Positions 7,932 through 16,900 of a DNA stretch of 64,000 nt are shown here, in pieces. A program made the position numbers and the translations under genes. Origin of the DNA: Marinigracilibium pacificum (GTDB taxonomy: Bacteria > Bacteroidota > Bacteroidia > Cytophagales > Cyclobacteriaceae). The stretch's first letter is position 1. Every line of letters starts with the position of its first letter. The stretch spans positions 310,001 through 374,000 of the forward strand of contig NZ_JABBNU010000004.1 in NCBI RefSeq assembly GCF_012926615.1, read 5' to 3'. A model generated the notes under the pieces. The model had not been told where the DNA came from. It did not search any database and saw only the letters and a program-made list of their open reading frames with translations.

Positions 7932-9992
7932 ATGAAAAACTTTTTAATACTCATACTTGTAGCGATTGCCGTATTGAGCTGTGATTCGGGTCAGAATGAT
8001 CCACTCAAAGATCACCTGGAACTCAATTCACCAGATAATACGATTACGTTAAAAACATTCATAAATGAAAATGGAGAAATATTATATTCTCTAACACATA
8101 ATACGGTAACAAAAGTCTCGGATTCGAGATTAGGCTTAATCACAACTACAGATTCGTTGACTAAAAACTGGAAACTGGTTGATAGTCGTATAAGCAGCCA
8201 TAAAAGTCAATGGCATCCTGTTTTAGGCCGCCTCGATACTGTTAATTGCGAATATTCCGAATTAGCTTTAAAACTTCAAAAAGAAGATAATAATCAAAAA
8301 CAAATAACTATACGTTACAGATTATTTAATGATGGTTTAGGATTCAGATACGAAATTGATTCATGGGACGCTCTTGACTCACTTTATATTACAGATGAGT
8401 TTACAGAATTTAATATTGCAGAAGATGTTGATGCGTTATGGGCACGTTCGCATTATAAGCAATACCAAAAACCGTATAACAAAACTAAGGTCTCTGGGAT
8501 AGATTCAGCACACACACCTGTTACTTTTCAATTTACTGATCGTAGTCTGATGGCAATTCATCAGGCGTCACTCTGGGATTATGCTGATATGAAATTAAAC
8601 CGTCTGAATAAAACCACCCTAAAGTCAAAACTTGTTCCATGGAGAAACGGAAATGCGGTAAATGCTAAACTTCCCTTAATCACTCCCTGGCGAACCATCC
8701 AGGTAGCTGATGACACACAGGAACTTCTTAGTTCATATCTCATTGAAAACCTCAATGAAAAATCGAAAATTGATAATACTAATTGGATAAAACCTTATAA
8801 ATACATGGGTATTTGGTGGGAAATGCACATTGGCACCCACGAATGGAATTATGGAGAGAGACATGGTGCAACTACCGAAAGAACTAAAGAATTAATTGAT
8901 TTTGCGTCAGAGAATAATATCGATGCAATTGTGGTTGAAGGATGGAATATAAAAAATTCTATTTTTGATGAGGATCCTGCAAACCCAACCTTCAGTTATC
9001 TTGAAGCAACCCCGGATTTTGACCTGGAAGAAGTAGTGAATTATTCAAAAAATAAAAATGTAGATTTTATAATTCATAATGAGACCATCGGAGCTATACC
9101 GACACTTGAAAAAGAAATCGATTCGGCCTTTGCCTATTATAACAAGTTAGGAATTACCGGAGTTAAAACGGGATATTCCGGTCGATTACCAAATGATGAA
9201 TGGCGACATGGTCAATTCATGAATATCCATCATCAAAAGGTGATTGAAGCTGCCCGAAAGCATAAAATAATGTTAAATGTTCATGAGCCAATAATACCTA
9301 CTGGCTGGGACAGAACCTACCCTTTTTATGTAACCAGTGAAGCAGTTAGAGGATCTGAAGTTGAGGCCTGGTCTGAAGGTAATCCGATAGGACACCCTGT
9401 ACACCTGGCTTATACAAGATTACTTGCCGGGGCGATGGATTATACTCCGGGAATATTTGATATTCGTCTTCAAAGATTTGCTGATAATAAGAAGATCTGG
9501 CATCCGCGCGATGATGGCACTCCTAAACGAATTCATACTACGCTTGCTGCTCAATTGGCCTTATATGTTGTATTATACAGTCCATGGCAAATGGTCGCCG
9601 ATTTACCACAAAATTATGAAGGAAACAAAGCTTTTAATTTCATAAAAGAGGTGCCAACGGTTTGGTCGGATATAAAGGTTTTATCTGATAATTTTGGTGA
9701 GCATATTGTTATCGCTAGAAAAAATAAAAAAAATTGGTATGTTGGTGGAGTAAATGGAGAAAATAAAACAACAGTATCATTAGACCTTTCCTTCCTGGAT
9801 GACAATAAGGAGTATTTAATGACAATCTATTCTGATAGTGAAGAAACAAATTATGAAGATTCTCCTGAAAAATATTCCATTCAGGAAAGAACTGTTACAG
9901 CTAATGAAAACCTATCTATAACGATGGAAAAAGGGGGTGGATTTGCAATTTCGATTATTCTATCAAATAAACAGATAACAAGTATACAATAA
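7932..9992 (+). CDS. Glycoside hydrolase family 97 lipoprotein (SusB-like)
   Basis: This 686-residue protein starts with a lipoprotein signal (LVAIAVLSC). It shows the three GH97 parts: an N-terminal beta-sandwich, a TIM barrel starting at YMGIWWEMHIG and holding IVVEGWNIKNS, and a C-terminal beta domain (IVIARKNKKNWYVGGVNGEN). GH97 enzymes are exo-acting alpha-glucosidases or alpha-galactosidases. The strand that carries a nucleophilic Asp in the retaining members reads GVKTGYSG here, with no Asp. HEP at Glu452 and SEAVRGSE with Glu470 and Glu476 are present, which suits the SusB-like inverting group (inference). The stop overlaps the next sulfatase start in TAATG, so the two are translated from one message. 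Confidence 0.92.
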   Translation: MKNFLILILVAIAVLSCDSGQNDPLKDHLELNSPDNTITLKTFINENGEILYSLTHNTVTKVSDSRLGLITTTDSLTKNWKLVDSRISSHKSQWHPVLGRLDTVNCEYSELALKLQKEDNNQKQITIRYRLFNDGLGFRYEIDSWDALDSLYITDEFTEFNIAEDVDALWARSHYKQYQKPYNKTKVSGIDSAHTPVTFQFTDRSLMAIHQASLWDYADMKLNRLNKTTLKSKLVPWRNGNAVNAKLPLITPWRTIQVADDTQELLSSYLIENLNEKSKIDNTNWIKPYKYMGIWWEMHIGTHEWNYGERHGATTERTKELIDFASENNIDAIVVEGWNIKNSIFDEDPANPTFSYLEATPDFDLEEVVNYSKNKNVDFIIHNETIGAIPTLEKEIDSAFAYYNKLGITGVKTGYSGRLPNDEWRHGQFMNIHHQKVIEAARKHKIMLNVHEPIIPTGWDRTYPFYVTSEAVRGSEVEAWSEGNPIGHPVHLAYTRLLAGAMDYTPGIFDIRLQRFADNKKIWHPRDDGTPKRIHTTLAAQLALYVVLYSPWQMVADLPQNYEGNKAFNFIKEVPTVWSDIKVLSDNFGEHIVIARKNKKNWYVGGVNGENKTTVSLDLSFLDDNKEYLMTIYSDSEETNYEDSPEKYSIQERTVTANENLSITMEKGGGFAISIILSNKQITSIQ

Positions 9993-11470
9993 TGTTTCAA
10001 TCGAAGATTTTATATTTTTTATTCTTACTGGTTATTTTAGTTTCGTGCAATACCAAAGATCAGGATAAGACTGAGAATATTGCGCCCAGTGTAGATAATC
10101 GACCGAACATACTATTTGTGTTGGCTGATGACTGGTCTTTTCCCCATGCAAGTGCTTATGGAGATAAAGTGATTAACACTCCGCACTTTGATAAAATAGC
10201 TCAGAACGGAATTTTATTTACAAATGCCTATACTCCCTCACCTTCGTGCACTCCCGCCAGAGCTGCAATTTTAACTGGCAGGTATCCACATGCACTTGAA
10301 CAAGGCGGTAATTTATGGGGCACACTACCCAAGAAATATCCAAACTATGTTGACTTACTGGAAGAATCCGGATATGTAGTTGGTTTTCAGGATAAAGGAT
10401 GGGCCCCCGGGAATTATGAAGATGGAGGATATACCCGAAACCCTGCAGGTAATGAGATTTCGAATTTCAATGACTTTTTCGAAAACCTGGATGAAAACAA
10501 ACCGTTTTGCTTCTGGTATGGCACCAGAGATCCTCATAGACCCTACACTCAAGGTATCGGTCAGGCTTCGGGCTTAAATATTGATAACGTAGAAATGCCT
10601 GATTACTGGCCGGCAGATTCGGTTATTAATTCAGATATATTAGATTACTATTATGAAATCGAACGTATAGATTCTGACCTGGATAGATTAATGTTCAGAT
10701 TGGAACGGACAGGATTACTCGAAAACACAATTATCATTGTAACCAGTGATAATGGAATGCCGTTTCCTAGAGCAAAAGCCAATTGTTATGATCTGGGAAC
10801 TAAAGTGCCTTTAGCGATTACGTGGGCAAAAATGGCAAATAAATCAATCAAGCATGAGGGTTTTATTAATCTTATTGACCTTGCGCCGACTTTACTTGAA
10901 ATAGCTGGTTTAGATGTTCCTGAAGAAATGCAGGGTAAAAGCTTTGCTAGCTTAATAATAGGCGAAGCCTCGGATTACAACCATCAAAAAGAGGTATTTA
11001 TGGAACGGGAACGGCATGCTCATGCTCGATTTGAAAATTCGTCCTACCCTATTCGAGCGATCAGAGACAGCACCTTTCTTTTTATTCATAATCTAAAACC
11101 TGACAGATGGCCAGCTGGAAATCCACTGCCCAAGAGTAAAAAAAGCTTTATTGATATTGATGATGGCCCTTCAAAGTCACATATGATTAGCATGAGAGAC
11201 AAATCAATAGAGTTTGCCAGGTATTTCGAACTTTCAACTGGTAAAAGACCTGAATTCGAATTATATAATATCCTTGATGACCCGGATCAAACGATAAATC
11301 TTGCGGGAATGACAGAATATAAAAATATAGTAAACGAGTATAAGAGTAAAATAAACAAGTGGCAGGAAGAAACCGGTGATCCAGCTATAAAAAATCTATC
11401 ACCCTATCCATTTGATGAATATAAATATTACGGCAGATTATTGGATGAATTAACCATCGAATCCAGATAA
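9992..11470 (+). CDS. Sulfatase (S1 family, formylglycine type), lipoprotein
   Basis: This 492-residue protein has a lipoprotein signal (LVILVSC). The N-terminal metal site is NILFVLADDWSF, and the formylglycine motif is CTPAR with Cys86, followed by AAILTGRYPHA. TSDNGMPFPRAK supplies a later metal-site segment. The C-terminal part (ELYNILDDPDQTINLA) is the usual sulfatase subdomain. The motif beginning PSCTPAR fits Cys-type sulfatases matured by anSME or FGE; neither maturase is in the window. The ATG overlaps the GH97 stop by one base, and 29 bp separate it from the next sulfatase. The sulfate-ester position it attacks cannot be read from sequence alone. Confidence 0.95.
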   Translation: MFQSKILYFLFLLVILVSCNTKDQDKTENIAPSVDNRPNILFVLADDWSFPHASAYGDKVINTPHFDKIAQNGILFTNAYTPSPSCTPARAAILTGRYPHALEQGGNLWGTLPKKYPNYVDLLEESGYVVGFQDKGWAPGNYEDGGYTRNPAGNEISNFNDFFENLDENKPFCFWYGTRDPHRPYTQGIGQASGLNIDNVEMPDYWPADSVINSDILDYYYEIERIDSDLDRLMFRLERTGLLENTIIIVTSDNGMPFPRAKANCYDLGTKVPLAITWAKMANKSIKHEGFINLIDLAPTLLEIAGLDVPEEMQGKSFASLIIGEASDYNHQKEVFMERERHAHARFENSSYPIRAIRDSTFLFIHNLKPDRWPAGNPLPKSKKSFIDIDDGPSKSHMISMRDKSIEFARYFELSTGKRPEFELYNILDDPDQTINLAGMTEYKNIVNEYKSKINKWQEETGDPAIKNLSPYPFDEYKYYGRLLDELTIESR

Positions 11471-11499
11471 CTTTTCTTTAACCACTTATTAATTCCCTA

Positions 11500-12906
11500 A
11501 TGAAAAACTCAATATTTTTTCTAGTTATACTAATCGTAATGTCAGCCTGTAATAGTCAAAAGGCCGAAACTGACAAGAAAACACAAAAAAAGCCAAACAT
11601 AGTTTTAATTGTAGCTGATGACCTGGGGTACATGGATCTGGGTTCTTATGGAAATACATATTTTGAAAGCCCAAACTTAGATCGGCTTTCCGATAAAGGC
11701 ATTCGCTTCACAAACACTTATTCAGCTTCTCATGTTTGTTCCCCTACCCGATCAAGCTTCTTAACCGGTCGCTATCCGGCAAGAACTGGTGTGACAAATT
11801 ACATTTATGGTACTAAAACAGTAGAATCCTCACCAGTATTGCCTGCGAAATCAGCAGACAGACTTCCCCTGGAGGAAATTACTATAGCTGAAGAGCTAAA
11901 AAAGCAAAACTATGTAACTGGATTAATGGGGAAATGGCACTTAGGCGAAAATACATCTTTTGGCGAATCTGATCCTGAATTTCAGGGTTTTGATCATACC
12001 ATAGGTTTTGATTTCGAATTGCTACCTGTTAATGGAGGATATGAGTGGTACAAAATCGGTGATACCTCTAAAATATATAAACTACCAGAAATCACTCAGA
12101 GTATTACTAAAAATTCTGTTGAGTTCATAGAACAGCATAAAGATACTTCGTTCTTTTTGATGGTTAGTCATTTTGCGGTACACCTCCCACTTCAAGGCGA
12201 CTCCACTGAAATTGAATATTTTAAGAATAAAACAAACCCAAAGCCTGATGAATATAATCCGGTTTATGCTTCTATGATCAAACAGTTGGATACCTCTGTT
12301 GGTGATATTATGAAAAGTCTGAAAGCAAATAACCTTTTAGAAAACACAATTGTGATATTTATTTCTGATAACGGTGGTCTTGCTATGGGTGAGGCAGGTT
12401 CACAACCCACAACAAATGCCCCTTATAGATCTGGAAAAGGAACCATGTATGAAGGTGGCATCAAAATCCCTATGATCGCCTTCTGGAAAAATCATACTGA
12501 GACAGGGGTAATTAACAATTCAATAATTTCAACTGTTGACATTTTTCCTACATTGCTCTCATTTGCCAATGCTGAAGCCTCAAATGAGAAGGTAATTGAT
12601 GGTGAAAACATGAAATATGCTTTTTTAAGTGATACGCTAATTAATAGAGATGATATATATTTTCACTATCCTCATTTTAGTAATCAGGGAGGAAGACCAG
12701 CCAGTGCTATTAGAAACTCCAGATATAAATTAATTGAGTTTCTTGAAGACGGGAAGTTAGAACTATACGACATTATTGAGGATCCATATGAGACTACTAA
12801 TATTGCTTCAAATCAAAAAGAGATCACCACTGCATTGCATGAAAAACTGCTTGATTGGAGAGAAAACGTAAATGCAAATATGCCGATTAGAAAAGATGAA
12901 AAATAG
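11500..12906 (+). CDS. Sulfatase (S1 family, formylglycine type), lipoprotein
   Basis: This 468-residue arylsulfatase-like enzyme starts with a lipoprotein signal (LIVMSAC). The metal site is NIVLIVADDLGYMDLGSYG, the modified residue is Cys80 in CSPTR followed by SSFLTGRYPAR, and GLMGKWHLGE follows at about residue 146. FISDNGGLAMGE supplies the distal metal ligands. The AGKWHLG-type lysine/histidine pair is more typical of the classical arylsulfatase groups than the preceding sulfatase, so the two probably attack different sulfate positions (inference). The gene overlaps the downstream GH43-like gene by 11 bp. Confidence 0.95.
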   Translation: MKNSIFFLVILIVMSACNSQKAETDKKTQKKPNIVLIVADDLGYMDLGSYGNTYFESPNLDRLSDKGIRFTNTYSASHVCSPTRSSFLTGRYPARTGVTNYIYGTKTVESSPVLPAKSADRLPLEEITIAEELKKQNYVTGLMGKWHLGENTSFGESDPEFQGFDHTIGFDFELLPVNGGYEWYKIGDTSKIYKLPEITQSITKNSVEFIEQHKDTSFFLMVSHFAVHLPLQGDSTEIEYFKNKTNPKPDEYNPVYASMIKQLDTSVGDIMKSLKANNLLENTIVIFISDNGGLAMGEAGSQPTTNAPYRSGKGTMYEGGIKIPMIAFWKNHTETGVINNSIISTVDIFPTLLSFANAEASNEKVIDGENMKYAFLSDTLINRDDIYFHYPHFSNQGGRPASAIRNSRYKLIEFLEDGKLELYDIIEDPYETTNIASNQKEITTALHEKLLDWRENVNANMPIRKDEK

Positions 12907-13822
12907 TAAGCTACTACCTGGGATTTTCTTTTTATTGAGCCTTGTTTTTGGTTGTAATGAAAACAAAACGGAGGAACCTGATTTTTCACCTATTATTGAT
13001 GAATACCTGGCTGACCCTTTTATAGTTAATGTCGATAGTGGATATTTTCTGTATGCCACTGGTCAGGCAAAAGATGAAAAGTTCATTCCCATTTACTTTT
13101 CCAGAGATTTAAATTCCTGGGAGTTTTTAAACGGAGCTGTTTCAAAAGGCGATACTTCAGATTGGAATTTCAAAAACTTTTGGGCACCGGAAGTTTTTGT
13201 TTATGATAACCAATTTTATCTGTATTATACTGCGTCGCCAAAATATTCACCCAAAAACAGCGGCAATCGGGTTGGTGTTGCGGTATCAAGTCATCCATCG
13301 GGTCCTTTTAAAGATTTAGGACCAGTAATAAGCGAACCTTCATTAGATGGCCATCCTTATAAACTTGAGGATGGAACATTATTAATGTATTATGTGGCAG
13401 AAAATGGTCATTCTCAATTTAAGCCGGGTATTATTTTAGTTGACACCCTAAAAACTCCTACAGAAACAAAAGATAATCCAAAAATAATAATGGACGAGCT
13501 AGGATGGCAGGAAGGACCTTTTATAACCCAATCAGATCAGGGGTATATTTTGACTTATAGTTCAGGCGGCTGGAAAAAACCAACTTACCATGTACGGCAG
13601 AGCTATTCTTCTTCTCCACTAGGTCCTTTTAAAGATCAAAATGACACGATCATTTCTCAAAATGATGAGATGTTTGGTCCGGGACATCATGCTTTCTTTA
13701 ATGACAATGAGGATAACCTTATTATGGTCTTTCATGCCTGGGATACTGCAATGACTAAAAGGTATCCCCGAATGCTCCCTGTTAAAAAAGAGAGTAATAA
13801 AATCACACTAATCGATCGCTAA
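12896..13822 (+). CDS. GH43-like five-bladed beta-propeller glycosidase, lipoprotein
   Basis: The ATG at 12896 is chosen over 12872 because it places a clean lipoprotein signal (FFLLSLVFGC) at the N-terminus; the protein has 308 residues. Its blades match the GH43/GH32/GH62 clan: ADPFIVNVDSGYFLYATG carries the catalytic-base Asp at about residue 40, FWAPEVFVYDNQFYLYYTA follows, DGHPYKLEDGTLLMYY carries an Asp near 151, and WQEGPFI carries a probable general-acid Glu near 206. Family members release arabinose, xylose or galactose units. It overlaps the upstream sulfatase and is the last gene of the tightly packed GH97-sulfatase-sulfatase-GH43 group. Substrate is unknown. Confidence 0.88.
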   Translation: MKNSKLLPGIFFLLSLVFGCNENKTEEPDFSPIIDEYLADPFIVNVDSGYFLYATGQAKDEKFIPIYFSRDLNSWEFLNGAVSKGDTSDWNFKNFWAPEVFVYDNQFYLYYTASPKYSPKNSGNRVGVAVSSHPSGPFKDLGPVISEPSLDGHPYKLEDGTLLMYYVAENGHSQFKPGIILVDTLKTPTETKDNPKIIMDELGWQEGPFITQSDQGYILTYSSGGWKKPTYHVRQSYSSSPLGPFKDQNDTIISQNDEMFGPGHHAFFNDNEDNLIMVFHAWDTAMTKRYPRMLPVKKESNKITLIDR

Positions 13823-13974
13823 TTCTCAAATCACTTATTACAGATTCAAATTAGTCATTCTTATTTCTATGGATTTAAAAATATGAACCTTTAAAGTCCA
13901 GATTTTTAATAATTTATGAATGATTACCTCTCCCAAATGAGGTGATAATTAGTAAACCCAAACATGAAATAATT

Positions 13975-16900
13975 ATGAAAAATCTCAAAGCAATTGCGCT
14001 TCGGCAATTGGTATTTTACTGTGCCTTTATCTTAATATTTTACCAAATTCCGTTGACATCTTTCGGTCAAAGTAATTGGGAAAATTTAGCCCCCGGGGCG
14101 GGTGGTCAAGTACAGGATTTGTATTTTGACCCGCATGTAGAAAATCGTATCTGGTTGTCTAGCGATCAGGAAGGAAGTTATGTTTCAGATGACCTCGGAC
14201 AAAGCTGGGATTTCATTGGCAGGGATTTCAGCCATGGAATGTCATTTATAATAAGGAAATCCAATAACCCTAATGGCCGAATATACCAGGGAGGCCTCTG
14301 GGGGGCGCATTATTCTGATAATGGCGGAACAAACTGGACTCGAATAGAAACCACCAAAGCTGATGCAATTGCAGCCATTGCAATTAGCCCTGACGATTCG
14401 ACTGTTGTATTAGCTCCCAGCTGGCACACAAAAGATCCTCAGAAAATCCAGGCCAGTATATCTGATCCAATTCAGGAATTAACCGGTGAACGATATGTTT
14501 ATATTTCTACAGACGGTGGAAATACCTTTACTAAAAGTGTATACGAACCTATTGATGGTTATGACCATGTTTATGAGGTATTTATTCATCCAACAACAGG
14601 AATTATATATTTGGGTGCTGCATCAGGTGTGTATTATTCAAATAACTCACAAGGAAGCTCCTGGACTCGGGTTGATAACCCTACAGACGCTTATTTAGGG
14701 GTTGATGGAGGAATAACAACCTTCACACTTTTTAAAAGTGATGGAATTACAATCGATCCGAATGGATATAAATTCAGTGGTGGATGTACCGGGATAGGGT
14801 TTTCTCCTTCCGGTGACAGAATCTATGCCGTATTTCAAACTGCGGAAAGAGAATGGGCCATTTACAGTACCCAGACAACTTCTTTAAGTTCCTCAAATCC
14901 AGGTTGGACTAAAATCAATAATAATTTACCGGTGGAACCTCAATGGCACATTCCGGTAATAGATCCTAGATCATCATCAACTGAGCACAAAATCTTACTG
15001 GGAACCACATTTCTTGGAAGCAACAATAGAGTGGGATTGTATGAAGGTACAATCACGCTGGATGGATCAAATAATATCACCAATAACAACTGGCAACAAA
15101 TTATAAAAAAACCTGATGGAAATACTTTTACTTTCGAGGAAGGATGGGAAACAGCAAGTTTAATCTCCAGGGCATATAATTATACCCCAACAAGCTGGTC
15201 TAACCGATTGATTATCACTGCCGGAGGAAATAACTATTTTCTGAGTACAGATCCTGCCGCTCCCGGATGGCCAGGTAATCCAGATAGCTGGTTACCCATT
15301 TATACTAATGTTTCCAGTCAAAATTTTGGCCCTGAACATACATATTTCTCTACCGGATTTACCAACACGGTTTCTTATGATATAGATACATATGAAAATT
15401 ATGCAGTCCAGGGTAATGCAGACCAGGGAACCCTGGAAAGTTGGGATTTTGGACTTAGCTGGACAAAAAACACAGTACCAAGGGGCATAACTAATAGTCA
15501 GTCGGTAGCTATTTCTAATACCAACCCTCCTTTAGTTTTAATTGATTCCAGACCAGGTTTTGGAATAGCCAGTAAAACAATTGGAAGGTTATATGCAAGA
15601 GAATTGACTAACCTAAACCTACAACCAGAAGCTGATGACTGGAAATTAATCGGAGGCGGATCAGATAAGTCCAATATAGTCAATGGACTACCAAATAGAC
15701 AAATACAGGGAATAGCCCTCGATAACTTTCATCCCAGCAGGGTTTATGTTGGTTTGCGCACAGAATTTGGTGTTGGAGGAATCTATTCTACAGAAGAATT
15801 GGAAAGCATTTTTGATGGCGATGCCAATTGGGTGGAAATATCCACTGCTTCAATGTCAACTGAGCCACAGTTTAACGACATTCATATTGACCCAAATAAC
15901 TCCAATGTAATTTGGGCCGCTGGCAATAACTTATACAAGGGTACCCGAACAGCACCATATACCTGGCAATGGGAGGAAATGAATTTAACTATCGACGATA
16001 TGTATGTTTGGGATGATAATGGCAATACTCGGGTAGCAGTAGCCGGAACTGTCTCAGGAAATTATGAAGTGTACTTAATCGATAACCCTGATTCTACCGG
16101 ATGGAATTCAACCGGAAGATTTATACCAACCGGACTAACAATAGAAGAAACCCTGAACCTGAGACCACAAGTTTGGGTAGAACCTGATGAGACTATTACT
16201 TTCGGGCTAATGGCCGGATATAGTAATCAAATATTTATCGGAACAGAAAATACCCAGCATAAAAAGGGGCTTGGTGTATTCAAAGGCACTATTGCTGCTA
16301 ATGGAACTGTAACCTGGGAAGATTTTACAGGCGATGACCAAAATATGGATTTTATTTACTCCAGGGATAACTCGGCAGATTCTAAAATTATCCGGGAGTC
16401 TAATGGTGATATCAACTATTATATACCCACTTTCGGTACAGGTGTCTGGCGAAGAAACATCGATACGAACGCTCCTGATCAATCCTTTAAGGTGGAGACC
16501 AGTTCTTTGCGATTTGGCAAAGAGGCTAATGAAAGTAAAAACTTCGGAATTGCTTCCAATTCGGGATGGACAATTTCTAATATTCCTTCCTGGATCACTG
16601 CCTCGCAATCTTCAGGTACTGGCAATGACACAATAACATTAACAGTAAATTCACCCAATATTGATATTGCCAAAAGAACAGCTACAATTGAAATCACTTC
16701 TAATGGTCGATCTATTGAAGTATTAATTACGCAGGAAGGAACTCCCATTCCTATAGATTATTTGAACTCAGAAATTCTAATTGATGGTTTGCAGGATGAT
16801 CATTGGGACTCTTTAGATTGGTACGATATCACTGAAAATGTATTTGGAACGACCACCGATTCGCAAGATCGGTTCAAAATAGCATACGACCGTCAGGGGT

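Noticed and set aside
16207-16748. Antisense frames of 89-133 codons inside the giant propeller gene
   Set aside because: They lie wholly within strongly supported coding sequence and show no independent features.
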